Origin: Bilabrum cf. latius
Lineage: Eukaryota > Bigyra: Bicosoecida > Bigyra > Bicosoecida
Reading direction: 5' to 3'
NCBI GenBank assembly: GCA_965178125.1
Contig: OZ237771.1
Coordinates: 434,001 to 498,000, forward strand
DNA: 64,000 nucleotides
The notes below the pieces were generated by a model that had not been told where the DNA came from, made no database searches, and worked only from the letters and a program-made list of their open reading frames with translations. The number at the start of each line of letters is the position of its first letter. Position 1 is the first letter of the stretch. The translations under genes and the position numbers were made by a program. This document shows, piece by piece, positions 11,361-23,100 of the stretch.

Positions 11361-14338
11361 TTACGTCCACTACGGAACGCCTCCACTCCCGCCGCCCCCT
11401 GCCCGTACCCTGTACCCCGCCCCCGCCACCTGCCCCGGCCCCCCTCTCACTGCTCCCCGCTGCACCGCCCCCGCCACCCGTGCCATCCCATCCATCCCAA
11501 CCCCATCACCACTATCCCTTGTTCCCCAGGCCCAGCCCCTCGCGGGGTTGGAACCGCCCCTGCCCCCCTGCCCAGCACCCCCAGCTGCACCCGCAACCGA
11601 GCGCCCCGGCGGTCCCCCCCCCCTGAACGCGACCCGCCGGACAGCCGTGGAGGCGGACGACAGAGCCGCGCGGGCCCTTCCCTGCGCGGTGGTTGCAACC
11701 GCTCTCAGGTGCTGGAAGGTCCGGAGCGCCTCCACCTTCCTCCTGTGTGCCCCCGGGTCCGCCACGGGCAGCCTCTCCCGGGCCTCAAGAATCCTGTCAG
11801 CGGCTTCCCTCAGCCTCGCCAGCTGGTCGCCTTTCCTCTGCATCGCAGTGAGGAGACGGGCCATGGCCGCCTCCATGGACTGCACCGCAGTGCGGTGCAC
11901 CTCGTCGCTCGTCACACCGCCCTTCCTGGAGACGGTCTCCGCCTCCAGCACCAAGCTCGAATACCTGTCCTGCAAAGACCGAAACTCTGCCTCCATCTGC
12001 TCCAGCACGTGGGAGATTTCCCGCTCTGGCCCAAGCGTGCGGTGTGCCACCAGACGAGGGCCAGAACCATGCTCCTCCTCTTCCTCCTCCTCATATTCCT
12101 CCTCCTCCTCGTCTTGTATCCCCGTGTACCCCTGCAGGCTGCCTCTGTCTATGCCTGTGCCTGTGCTGCCCATCCCGAGCCTTCCTGCCCTGGATCCGGA
12201 GCCGGAATGTGGACGGTTGCTGTTCTCCGGTCCATCCTGTCTGGACTGCCTCTCCTTCTCTCTCTCGTCCTGCATGCGCCTCTGCCGCCGCAGCGTGGCA
12301 TCGCTCCTCGAGATGGCTGCCGCCCCGGGGCTCTGGCGCTTCTCGCCCCCTATCCCATCGGCCCGAGCACCTGCTCCGGATAAGTTGGTCGCAGCGGTCC
12401 CGGCCAGACCCCGACTCAGATCTTCATCTTCATCTCCGTGCACCGGTGGGTCCATCGTCATGTTGCCCCCTTCCAGCCCCTGCCCATGCCCCTGTTCCTG
12501 CCCATGCCCTTGCCCACGTCCCTACTCCGCTGCTCCAGCCGAGGAGGATGCCATGCCAGACTGCTCCCACTCGTCACTCGCCTTGCCCCACTCTGCCCTG
12601 GACTGGGACTGCGATTGAGATGATGCCTTCGATACTGCGGCGTCGGGCCACGGCGCACTGTCCTACTGGTTCTCCTCCTCCTCCTCCTCCTCCTCCTCCT
12701 CCTCGCGATTGACACCGGCTGCACCATCGTGCACTGCACCCACACCCGGACCCCGCATTAGCACCGCCTCGTCCGTATTCCCCAAATCGCCTGCACCACC
12801 ATGGGGTGCACCCTCCCCCTCCCCCTCCTTCCCTTCGTCCTCTCCCCCCAGCCCCAGCCCTCTCTCCACCGCACCATCCACCGTGTCACGCCCCGCCTGT
12901 TCCTCCGCCCGCACAGACGCCTCACTCCTGCCATAGGCACGGTGTGACGACAGCGCCTGCTGCACGTTGCCGATCACGCTGTGGCTGGGGCCGGGCCGGC
13001 CGCTGGGCATGAAAGGGATGGGCTTCCCGCCGTTGGCCTCCAGCAGCAGCTGCTGCGTGGTCTTCCCACCACTCGTCACACCACCCCCACCACTCGTCAC
13101 ACCTGATTTCCCCATCGTCCTGGCCCTCTCCCTCTCCTCGCGGAGGAACTGTGCCCTCGAAGAAGCGCCTCGCATAGCTCCGTCCAATCGGCTGCGGGCT
13201 GCCGCAGAGGCTTCAGCGGCGGGACCCATGCCGATGGAACCACCCCTCTCTTCCCCCTGGGGATATCCCCCCCCACCGTACCCACCCATGCCACCTGACC
13301 CCATAACCATGCCACCAAACTGCCCATCCCCGTCCCTATCCCCCATGTTGGCCTACCACGGGCGGTCCCTCCCATCCCGGCGCCGCGCGCGACCCTGCAA
13401 CGACACCTTGCGACCACCTCTTCCTGCGGAACCGGCGCCGCGCTTCTTCTTGCCGCCCGATTTCTTCTTGCGGCCCCCTCCCCCTCCTCCTCCGCCCCTG
13501 CGGGAACCCGCCCCCTCCCCCACCAGCCTCGCAGTCAGCACGTCCGCCTTGGCTTCCGCCAGCGCCCGCCTCTTGTCCGCCTGCCGCGCTGCCTCTTCTT
13601 GTTCCCTGACCTCCCTGCGCCCCTGCTCCGCCTCGTCTTGCGCCCTCCGCAGCGAATCGTCGAGCAGCTGCACCCTCTCCCCCGCCCTCCTGTACCTCTC
13701 CTGCTCGGCCTCTGCTCGCCCCCTCCACAGGCCGATCTCGCCCGCCTGATCCTCGATCTGCTTGTCTTTCGAAGCGATGGTCAGCCGCAGGGTCTGAGCC
13801 TCTGCTCTCTGCCGACCAAGCATGGACCTGTGGTTCGCGTCCGCCTGCCTTCGCTCCCTCTCCAGCCGCTGCTGCGTCTCGGATGCTTCCATCCGGTACT
13901 GCGATGAAAATACGAACGGCGGGCATGATATTGGGAGCGAAGTACATGCAACTAAGCCCCTGCAAAGAACACACGCCGGACCCATCGGATATGTACACTT
14001 AATGAATGCAACTAGACAGGAGCAGTTGCACGCTCCCTCACGTGCTCGTACTCGGCGCGCAGCCGCTCCAGCTCCCTCTTGAGGCTCTAGTTCTCCTCCG
14101 CGCGCTATCTAAGTTGCTACTATACGCTTTTAAGGGCCTCAATCACAACGCTGCTTGAGCCGGTGTGGCCAGGGGCCACTCCGATTCGCTGTGCGAGCGC
14201 CTGGCCCGGTGACGAAGGGGCTTGCGAGATGACAGGGGGTCCAGTGCGGCCCAGTCGCAAGCTGCCATCAAGGCTGCGGGATGCTTCCATCTCTCGCATG
14301 GTCTTGAACGATGCGTCCCGAGACTCTGTTGTGTCCAT
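11361..14338 (-). CDS. Coiled-coil protein, 944 aa, two exons, eight in-frame TAG
   Basis: Exon 1 is 14042-14338 and exon 2 is 11361-13898, ending at TAA. The intron donor is GTGAG and the acceptor CGCAG, phase 0. Residues 1-62 are a Ser/Gly leader nearly identical to that of the next gene. From about residue 63 a long coiled coil begins. Its first heptads contain four TAGs, and the stretch ends ENxSLKRELERLRAEYEH. Polar Gln at these positions keeps the heptads; Leu would not. The coil continues across the splice junction, followed by basic, Gly-rich and acidic low-complexity segments (a Glu run near 12670-12705) and a second helical segment around 11750-12040. Function is unknown. Centrosomal, basal-body or trafficking coiled-coil proteins are possible. 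Confidence 0.8.
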
Positions 14339-14542
14339 GGCGGCGAAGGACGCAGATGCACGAACAGACCCAAGCGCCGGTCAGCGGTCAGGTTTGAAGT
14401 TGGATCAATGGAAGAGGCAACTTTGAGGTTGCCAGCGTGATGTGTACCGCGAATTGCTGCGTTAGGTCCGAGTTGCGGCGCTCTTGTCAGGCTTGAGGCG
14501 GCTCCGTTTCAACGGGTCGATGACGCCGCGCGCAAGTTGCGG
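14146..14542. repeat. Copy A of a 397-bp direct duplication (promoter plus first-exon leader)
   Basis: Nearly identical over its full 397 bp to 15313-15709, with roughly 15-20 substitutions by eye and no indel. It covers upstream sequence and the first 64 codons of the coiled-coil gene read on the minus strand. Both copies end at the same CGCAAGTTGCGG. Confidence 0.9.
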
Positions 14543-14812
14543 TTCCGTTAAAAAGTGGCTCATTGGCCGGACCCTACCGGTGTAAACAGCCCCTGGTGGC
14601 TCATTTGACGTAATAATACCATGTAATTGTAGCAATAACATTTATACCGACAGAATGAATGTTTTTTACTCAAAGACAATTGTATCCTGAGATACAGGGG
14701 GATACAGACAGCTGCTTCCCGGTCGCCTTCGTCACATTCTTGACCGGATTATGACACACTGAGTGCATGCAATCCATATTTGAGAAAGCCAGTAGGAATA
14801 TGTATCATATAA
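14543..14812. other. Intergenic, 270 bp, AT-rich
   Basis: This is the downstream flank of gene 14813-15505 and the upstream flank of duplication copy A. It is AT-rich, with short repeats of a GATACAG word around 14690-14710. No gene is seen. Confidence 0.4.
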
Positions 14813-15505
14813 TTATTGTTTCTGCCGATTAAATTTCGAATTCGCGTCGATTTTACCGAGAGCTGCTGCTCCAGCGCCCTCAGAAGACTTGCGACGGCGT
14901 TTGCCAGGCCGTTCGTCGCTTACATCGGGGCTTTGTTGCCCGCAATGTCCGTGTACTTCTTCCTCATGGTTAGCTTTGTCGACTTCAGGGCGTTGACGCT
15001 TATCTCCATTGAGCACACGTCGCATTGCACGCAGCTGCTCCCGCAGGGCTCGGTTCTTCTGCTGTAATTGTCGAAATGTCCTCTCCTCTGCAGCAAGCTT
15101 TTTCTCTGCGACTTGCAACCTCCTCTTCCATGTGGCACTGCTCTTCCTTAGGGCATATAATTTGGCGCGTAGCTTCTTCTTGGTAGCCACCAACGCTGCG
15201 TCCGTCTACGATTCATCCGAGGCCTTACCTTGCTTCTTTCCCCCCCTAGCTATTACTGTTCTGGCTTGGCCATACACTGCACCCTCGGCAGCAAAAATGT
15301 TATACTTGCTGTCAACGCTGCTTGAGCCGGTGTGGCCAGGGGCCACTCCGATTCGCTGTGCGAGCGCCTGGCCCGGTGACGAAGGGGCTTGCGAGATGAC
15401 AGGGGGTCCAGTGCGGCCCAGTCGCAAGCTGCCATCAAGGCTGCGGGATGCTTCCATCTCGCGCATGGTCGTGAACGATGCGTCCCGAGACTCTGTTGTG
15501 TCCAT
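14813..15505 (-). CDS. Basic coiled-coil protein, 230 aa, sharing a duplicated N-terminal leader
   Basis: ATG 15505 to TAA 14813-14815, single exon. Residues 1-64 match the leader of the 944-aa protein with a few substitutions. The rest is unrelated: a Lys/Arg-rich helix around residues 105-170 (KKKLRAKLYALRKSSATWKRRLQVAEKK and onward), predicted coiled coil, then a basic tail with PGKRRRK that could be a nuclear signal. One TAG (about 15203-15205) is read in frame. Promoter and leader came from a 397-bp duplication, so the two genes may be co-expressed and targeted alike. That is inference. The last codons before TAA are Gln-Lys-Gln and the downstream DNA is AT-rich, which supports TAA as a real stop. 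Confidence 0.75.
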
Positions 15506-15709
15506 GGCGGCGAAGGATGCAGATGCACGAACAGACCCAAGCACCGGTCAGCGGTCAGGTTTCAAGTTGGCTCAATGGAAGAGGCACCTTTGAGGTTGAT
15601 AGCGTAATGTGTACCGCGAATTGCTGCGTTGGATCCGAGTTGCGGCGCTCTTGTCAGGCTTGAGACGGCTCCGTTTCAACGGGTCGATGACGCCGCGCGC
15701 AAGTTGCGG
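15313..15709. repeat. Copy B of the 397-bp direct duplication
   Basis: Partner of 14146-14542: same orientation, same length, about 95% or more identical by eye. It supplies the upstream region and the leader codons of the 230-aa coiled-coil gene. Confidence 0.9.
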
Positions 15710-15816
15710 AACTAGTGGATTGAACGAACCTTCGAACAGCCAAGAGAGGTTCGCAGACACGTCACTTTTCATACTGCATGAATCGGAGACTGGTCCGCTC
15801 GTTTACCGTAGGAGTA

Positions 15817-17347
15817 ATGGCGGCAGTAGCAGCAAGTGCATCATCAACATCGAAGGCAGCAAGCGCTGCGATAGCCAAGCTGGCTTAGCTTCCAGGCGTA
15901 TCGGATAGCACCGAATGGAAGGTCGGGAAATCGGACTCGGTATCCCGGTCCAGAAGCGTCATTTAGGCATTTGAAAGCGTAGAGCAGGGAGAAGGAGTTG
16001 GTGCAAGAGTTCGTCGATCTATCGGTCGCCCTGAGTTGCGCTCTCTGGATCCATTCCTGATGCTAGGTGAGTATTTCTTACAGTTGCTTCCGGAAGGCCG
16101 AAGGGCTTCCGCCTATGTTCTCGTTCGGTGCAAGGATTTCAGCGTGATTTTTGCCAGACCTGCACTTACATAAAAATGTCGTCTATGTTGTTGGTATTCC
16201 TGCGCAGATTTCTTTAACGTGAAGAAGCCAGGTGAGCCCAGTTGCCGTACCGAGCATCTGATCGCACCCGCCTTCCATTCGTTCCATACTTTCCCCCATG
16301 ATATATCTTCCGTCTTGCATACATTAATATCGCAGCCGGATTCCCGGACCACCCCCATAGGTAAGTCGCCTTGATATTCTCAGATGTGGTCATTCTTTCA
16401 CGGGTCATCCGGAAGCTCTGCCCCACCCTCCATCAGCTGTCCCAATGCCACATGCTACCACTTGCACTGCAACTCTAACCATCCGCAGGGGTCAGCAAAC
16501 TGTCACGTACATGACGGAGGGCTCCATGGAGCACGAGGATTTCGCGGGGCACCACGGCATCATCGGGCCGGGGGAGCTGCAGTACATGACCGCGGGCCGA
16601 GGGATCGTCCATTCCGAGGTGCCCGGCAGCGACGGAGAGAACAAGGGATTCCAGCTGTGGGTCAACCTGAAGAAGAAGGACAAGATGAGCAAGCCCAGCT
16701 ACCAGGAGCTGAGCAAGGGCCAGGTCCCCAAGGCGCGCACCGAGGACGGCGGGGTGGAGGCGAGCATCATCGCCGGCTCTGCGCTGGGCGTGGTGTCCCC
16801 CGTTCACACGGTGCAGCCAGTCTACTATTCCGACTTCAGGATGCTGCCCAACCAGGCCCTGGAGCACGCCATCCCCCCCGCGTTCAACGCCTTCCTGTAC
16901 GTGCTGCAGGGGTCACTTGCCGTGGGTCCGGAGGACAAGCCCACCCTCGTGCCCGCTCATCACACCGCTGTCCTCAGCCTCTCGAAAGAGGCCGCGGACG
17001 CGCTCAAGGAGGAGCAGAAGAGCGGGGGCAAGAAGAAGAAAGAGGAAGAGAAAGGTGAGACATCTGGTGAAGCCGCGGCTGGAGGCACCGAGGAGAAGAT
17101 GGAGGAGGACCCCAGCGCGGGGTGGGAGGACGGGGTGCACCTGAAGAGCGGAAAGAAGGGAGCCAGGTTCATCATCGTGGCGGGGGAGCCGACCAACGAG
17201 CCTGTGTTCCAGCATGGCCCCTTCGTGATGTCTAGTCAGGAGGGGATCATGCAGGCCTTTAGGGACTACCAGACGGGGAGGCATGGGTTCGAGAAGGCCA
17301 GGGGGTGGGAGAGCAAGGCCCTGAGGGAAAGGAGGGTCATGACGTGA
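15817..17347 (+). CDS. PIR: Pirin family protein (bicupin), 385 aa, four exons
   Basis: Exons are 15817-16066, 16208-16231 (24 nt), 16336-16360 (25 nt) and 16489-17347. Introns are GT-AG with donors GTGAG, GTGAG and GTAAG. The joined protein reads through the pirin core GVGARVRRSIGRPELRSLDP, FLMLDFFNV, GFPDHPHRG, EHEDFAGHHG and MTAGRGIVHSE. The four metal ligands of the family (two His of DHPH, then His and Glu of VHSE) are present. The N-terminus (MAAVAASASSTSKAAS...) looks like a targeting or disordered extension and contains two TAGs read as Gln, the second directly before the conserved domain. A Lys/Glu-rich insert lies near 17020-17110. Pirins are iron-binding quercetinase-like or transcription cofactor proteins; which applies here cannot be told. 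Stop is TGA. Confidence 0.93.
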
Positions 17348-17525
17348 GGACCCCAGCAGGTGGGTGGAGATATCAAGATGCATTGAACTGGTATGATGCG
17401 GTTGCAAGGCTTTCTAGTCACGTCGTCAAGGTGTGCTGCCCATGTCGTACGGAACCAACGCACAGTGCCAGCGCGGCGCCAAACCCACAGGAACGTGCCG
17501 CAGCACTCACTCAGTCGCGTTCACC

Positions 17526-18421
17526 ATGTCGAAACGTCGAAGGGGGATGAGCCTCGAGGAAAAGAGGTAGACAATGCGCACGTTAATGCTAGAGTCTGTG
17601 AGATGAATGCTCTGCCATGCGCATCGATGATTCGGTTGCCCGAGCAATTGCTACACAGTTGCACTTACGATGTTCCGGCTGCCGCAGCAAGAGGTTTACG
17701 ATCTAAAGGAACTTGAAAAGTTAGGAGGCAAGAAGGGCGTTGGTAAGAAATGGCGTGACCGCAAGCTTGCCGTGCCTTGTCCGGAACACAGTGCTAAGAG
17801 TTCGGTGGTGCATTCGAATTGGTTCGTGGCCATCGCAGTTACGCAAACGATTAAGGATGTCCTGCAATCGCTAGAGGATGATGGATTGATAACAATCGAA
17901 AAGATAGGTTCCAAGAACTTCTACTGGGCTTTCCCGTCAAAGGCATTCTAGTCAGTGAGCACGGTAGAGCGATTGCGAGCAACACGATAGCGCGCCCGCG
18001 ACGATCACTGCAAGCGTTTCAACAGTCTGATTATACACCACCGCAGTTAAAAGTGAAAGCAGAGGCTCTTGAGAAGGAAGCAGCGGACGACGAGGCGGCT
18101 ACCGGCGCGGCCCAGGCCCAGCTCGAGGCGCTGGCGGCGGAGAGGAGCGGCGGGGAGGAGCGGGCGGCCAAGCGGCGGCGGCTGGGTGAGCTGGATGGGG
18201 AGGCGGGGACGCTGAAAGCCGAGGTGGAGCTGCACAAGCACAACGACCCAGAGGTCCTGAAGGTGCTCCGCGGTCGGGTAGCAACCGCCAAGGATGCTGC
18301 CGACCGGTGGACAGACAACCTGTGGTCGCTCAAGGACCACTTGGTGAAGCGCATGGGGGAGGACAAGAAGAAGATCGACCAACTGCTGGAGACAGGGGGA
18401 GAGTTCGATTATGTTGATTGA
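17526..18421 (+). CDS. MND1: Meiotic nuclear division protein 1, 205 aa, four exons
   Basis: Exons are 17526-17597, 17688-17742, 17839-17954 and 18047-18421, ending at TGA. The protein opens MSKRRRGMSLEEKR, continues DLKELEKLGGKKGVVTQTIKDVLQSLEDDG, then YYWAFPSKA-like (NFYWAFPSKAF), a coiled coil, and ends NRWTDN-like (DRWTDNLWSLKDH) and FDYVD. This is the MND1 layout: a winged helix, then the leucine-zipper segments that pair with HOP2 to help DMC1/RAD51 strand exchange. Two TAGs lie inside conserved parts, after EEKR in exon 1 and after SKAF in exon 3. In family members the second position is usually His or another polar residue, so Gln fits. Its presence implies a meiotic cycle. HOP2 is not in the window. 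Confidence 0.95.
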
Positions 18422-19068
18422 CATGTGCAAGCTGTTCTGTTGCTCTCCGGCGGCCCTGCCGCACTGTCTCACAGTGCAGTGCAAATTTCGTTCAAAACTG
18501 CAATATTTGCACACAATTGCCGGTATGGGCGAAAAAGGTCATGCATAGAAGTCGATGTGTGCCCCTGTACAGCGGTTCTTCCGCGGCTGTCCACCGTGGA
18601 CCCTCGGCCTGGCTGTGTTTCTATTTACAATTGGCTCGGTGAGTTGTGCCGCCGCAAGGACCGCTCTGAGCTGAATAATTGCACTACAGCTTCCTAATCT
18701 ATATGATTCAAACATTCTTGGGAACCTGCAGATCCTTCTGGGGACCGGCGTTCGAGCATACATGACGTACACAAGCGACCGAGAGTACGATAAATCAATA
18801 GCCATGATCGTGCTTGGGTGCATTTCATTTCCACCCGGATTCTACGCCGTTTGGACTCTGTATGGCGCATGGAGACGTTGGCCGGGGTATTCGTACGATC
18901 AGGTACCAAGCTACGACGATTACTGAAAGCCGCGAGGCAGTCTGTTTGCTCAGTTCGGCGGCAAGGACTCACGCGCCCACTGGCAGTGATCAGTGCATGC
19001 ACAGATGAAACTACAAACCCGGATAATAATATTCGGTCAGGCTCAAGCCGCCATGTTTTCTGTGGTGC
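18422..19068. other. Convergent intergenic region, 647 bp
   Basis: This lies between the ends of MND1 (+) and PPCDC (-) and must contain both 3' ends. I see short ORFs on both strands but none with family signals or consistent GC pattern, and no RNA gene. Confidence 0.45.
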
Positions 19069-20062
19069 TCACGTGTCTCCCACCGTGGAGCTGCTCGGTT
19101 GAGAGGCACCGCCGCTGGCACTGGCGGGAGCTGCCGCCGCTCCTGCATTCGGAATGCCTGCCGAGGGCAACGATGGTGACCCGCCGCCGGTGACACTCGT
19201 CACATCAGATCCGAGCGCACCCCTGACGGCATCCAGGATGTCCCCCACGGCGGCCAGGGCCCCTGCCCCCGTATCTCCGCATGCCAGGGTGGAGGAGCCC
19301 TTGGGGGGTATGACGAGTGCGCCGATGGCCTCCATGGCCTTGATGTGCCCCCCGGTGAACGGGTGGTTCCACATGTGCGTGTTCATGGCGGGGGCCAGCA
19401 GCAGGGGCTTGCTCGTCGTCCCGTCGGGGGAGAAGGGCCAGGCCCGGGCCACGCAGGTCTGCAGGGGCAGAGGCAGAGGCAGGGGTAGGGGTAGGGGTAG
19501 GGGCGGAGGCGTGCAGTTGGATGGGATGGAATCCGTGTGCAGATGGGCCTATGGGGCGCTGCAGGTATCGTCACGATGCACCTCACGAGCAGGTTGTCGG
19601 CCAGTCCCCCAGCCAGCTTGGCGAGCGTGTTGGCGGAGCAAGGCGCGACGAGGAGCAGATCGGCCCACTTCCGGAGCTCAATGTGCAGCACGGGGTCCTT
19701 CTTCACCGACGTGTACGAGGCCCACTCGTCTTCATCCGTGTATGTCGGGAGTGACAGCGCTTCAAGAGCAGCGGCGTGCTCCGGAGCATAGCCCGGCGTA
19801 ATGTCGACAAAGTGCGATGCGGCTTTCGTCATGATGATTCGAACCTGCGGCTGATACGGCGGAAACTGGTCTGATCATTGATTCACATCGTACTACTTCA
19901 TGATGATTAACAGTTTGACCCTCTCACTTCGCACCACTTAGACAGCTTCACAGCAAGCTCAGCATGTTTCACCGCTGCCACCGATCCAGACAAGCATAGT
20001 AGCACGTGTGGGCGCCGGCCTTCCTTTGAATCGGCATCATCAAAAACACCTACCCCTGCCAT
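19069..20062 (-). CDS. PPCDC: Phosphopantothenoylcysteine decarboxylase, 260 aa, three exons
   Basis: This flavoprotein makes 4'-phosphopantetheine from phosphopantothenoylcysteine in coenzyme A synthesis. Exons are 19928-20062, 19587-19844 and 19069-19458, with introns GTGAG...GCAG. Features in order: VLLCLSGSVAAVKHAEL (FMN-binding start), MTKAASHFV with the active His, DPVLHIELRKWADLLLVAPCSANTLAK, LLTCVARAW across the second splice, APAMNTHMW substrate clamp, and LACGDTGAG with the essential Cys. A disordered Ala/Ser tail of about 50 residues follows. No TAG is needed anywhere, and the stop is TGA. The second intron contains a run of GGGTA-type units (about 19470-19505). It is divergent from the giant gene with only 136 bp between the start codons. 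Confidence 0.95.
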
Positions 20063-20198
20063 TTAGTCGTTTTACGCTCATAGTATTGTGAAATTGACCG
20101 AAACCTTCCTGGATTCGACCAGTAGTCGTCACATCTCTCCAGCTCGCTGGATCGGGCCAGCGGTTTCAATTTGCGCAGTTGTGCGAGCGACACCAACT
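20063..20198. promoter_or_regulatory. 136-bp divergent promoter region, PPCDC / giant gene
   Basis: The start codons of PPCDC (minus, 20062) and the giant gene (plus, 20199) are separated by 136 bp, so any promoters must overlap or be bidirectional. A CGTCACA word resembling the dispersed element lies near 20128. I cannot point to a TATA box with confidence. Confidence 0.5.
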
Positions 20199-23100
20199 AT
20201 GCCAAGGCAACGAAGTGGATCAGCCGCAAGCAATCGTAGCTCTGGATCGGCACGGCGCAGGTCATTGGACAATCGAGCGCCATTTGGAGCTGCTGCCGGT
20301 GCAAAATGGACCGAGATGAGTCCCGATGCAACTACTGGTCTTGGAGGGGACCAGCGACCACCGGAATACGTGATTAACAAGCCGCTTATTAATATTGACC
20401 TACTTGCAAAGTCTATTGCCGAGTACTCGGTATTTGATGATTTTGCTGACGGTGGCAGGACGAAGTTTTCTACCTCTGTGGTTGCTGAGATGCACCTTCG
20501 GTACGGCATCCTTGCCGCGAGGCTGGCCACCGCCGATGCTATCGTGCAGACGATGATGAATAATGCGCTGCGTGGGTCTGGGGCTGGCACTTTGGCTACG
20601 GTGGTCCGCCGGGAGCCCGACACTCGGTTCATGATCGCCTGGGTGAGCTGCGTCAAATGCGTATCAATGCATCATGTTGCAATTAAAACCATGGTCATGT
20701 CCATGGATGCCGTGTATCTCGTATTTTTGCTCGCCTTCGCAGCTGCTGCTCTAGCTTGCTGGCTGTAGCTAGCGGCAGCCCGACGTCGGAGCCGCCCTGC
20801 GAGCCATCCTGCGGTTCCGCGGACGCCGCGCATTGTCCCGCCTGCAGCGTTCTCACGAACTGGTTGCATGCATGGCTCAGCTAGAGCGAGCGCTCACGCT
20901 GGAAGAGGCCGCGCATTCGCCCCGTGCTCGCTCATCGGACGGAGCAAGTGCTCGGCGCCACTGGCAGAGCGAGCACGGAGCAAGTGCCCCCCGCATCGGA
21001 TACGAGCTGCTCGCGATCCGGGTACCCAAGCAAGCTTCGCCGCACGGAATGTTCGGCGTGGCGGGTGACCCCAACCAGGGGTCAGCCCCCCTGCCCCTTG
21101 GGGTCCGACTGGCAGCTGCACCCGCCCGGGTGAGGGCGAGGGCGATTACATGCAGCCATGGGGATGAGACGGGAGGCGGGGGGGCGACAGGTGCAGGGAC
21201 CGGTGCCACTCGTCACACCCCGGAGGAGGAGGCCCGCGACTGGGTGCACAGGACGCAGCGGAGTGCAGCGCACGGTGGTGCCGCTGAGTAGCTGGACAGC
21301 CCGCGCACCGACCTGCAGCAGCTGCAGCGCATTGCAGTGCAGAGGGAACAACCCAATGGTGGCGAGGGAGATGCAGTGCAGGGGTCAAGGGGCGGAGATG
21401 CTGGCGCGAGCAGCAGCAGCAGCAGCAGCAGTGATGGTCGTCGCGTTGGCAGCAGCAAGAACGAGGATGCGAGCACGAGCATCGGATCCGGAGCAAGAAT
21501 CATGGACCCAGGGTTGGAAGTCGCTGCGGCGCGGGCGGACGTGCTGGCACTTACAGCTCCGAATCTAGGCGGTCCCGGGGCACCGGCGGCGGCAGCACCT
21601 GTCCCACCGCCAGGACTGGCAGTAGTTGGAGCTGGGACTGCCACTGCATTAGGCGCGGGGGCTGGTACTGGGGTGAGTCCCTAGCCAGCCATGGAGGGGG
21701 GCAGTGTGACGAGTGAGGAGCCGCCGCCTCCAGCCAGCACAGCTTCGGGTGGAGCTGTGGCTGCGACTGCCAGCGGCTCCGCGCAAGCTGTGCCACCAGC
21801 AGCCCCTACGGCACATGTTGTTGCCAGCGCAGATACCTCCAATGGAACGGTCACCCCGGCCACATCACAGGGAACAAATGAGGGAACAACCACCGTGGGA
21901 CCAGTCCCCGCCCCGCCGGCCCCCGCTCCGTCCCTGGCAAGCGTTGGAACGACGCAGGGAACAACGCAGGGAACTCAGCCAGTGCCAGCCGCAGTTACCC
22001 TACCGTCAACCACAGGCTCAGTCGTCGCAATGCCTGCACTCGTCACACAGGGCACGCACGCAACCGCAAGCAGCAGCAGTACCCGCAGCCCCCGCGCGGC
22101 TCTGATCTCCCAAGGCCTCTCCGGGTCCGTGTCCCCCGCGGTGGGGTCAATGCCCCCTGCTCCCCCAGGGGTGCACTCTCCCCGGCATGGGGGTCTCGAG
22201 TCCATGCCTCGGTCCCGGCGGCAGGGGGGGACCGCCCTTGGCTCAGCCGCTTCCATTCGCTCTGGAATGTCGAGGGGCAGCAGCAGCAGCGGGCCGAGGA
22301 CGGGGGGAGGGGGGGGCTTGCACGGCGGTGCGGGGGGGGTGGGGCCGCAGGAGCAGCCCGCGCCTGCGGATTGGCCGTGGTTTGAGGGCAGCGGGCCCGT
22401 GACCGCAAGGTGGCCAAAGGTGGGCGCCACTTTGGCCAGGCACCTCGCACTGCGGCTGTCCCTGCCCGGGGGCAGGCCCCCCTGGGACTCTGATTTCCCG
22501 ACGGAGCCCAGCGAGGCATCGCAGGAGGCGGCGGCGGCGCTGGAGCTGGACCCCAAGCTGGAGGCGGAACAACTGTTATCCCGGTCCTGGAGAGACGCAA
22601 GCCGGAGGGCGAGCCTGCTGCAGGCGGTGGTGGACAAAGACCGGCCCGTCTGGGACGATTCCGGATTGGGCGGGGCCGCCGGGTTGCTGGCGGGTTGTCA
22701 GGCTGCCTCCCCTCAGGATGGTCTGGCTCTAGCATCCATGAGGAGGCTGGCAGCGGGGGAACAAGGCGGGGCAGACGATGTGGGTGGAGCTAGCGTGCTG
22801 GCGGGGCCGCGGGCTGTGACTGGGTCGGCCACGGGTGGCCTGAGCACGAGTGCGGAGCTGGGGCTGCCAGCCGCCGTGATGCTTGAGGTGGGTAGCAGGC
22901 TGGGGATGGGAGTGGGGCTCGGGCATGGGACAGGGATAGACGAGCCCAGCGGTGGCTCGTGGGCGTCTCACTCGTCACACCGCGGAGGTGCTGCCGATCC
23001 ATCACCGCACCCTCCGGCAGTGCACCCCGCCTCTGCCGCGTCTTCGTCTTCCCTCTCTTCTTCTTCTTCATTTTCGACCTCGATGGCGGGCATGGGCGGG

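Noticed and set aside
11142-12618. 413- and 488-aa plus-strand ORFs
   Set aside because: Opposite-strand shadows of the 944-aa coiled-coil gene, which has a consistent coiled coil and splice site.
14813-14815. TAA also reassigned (UAR = Gln)
   Set aside because: No TAA is internal to any model. Four models end at TAA with non-coding-like DNA behind it. The window is small, so this is not final.
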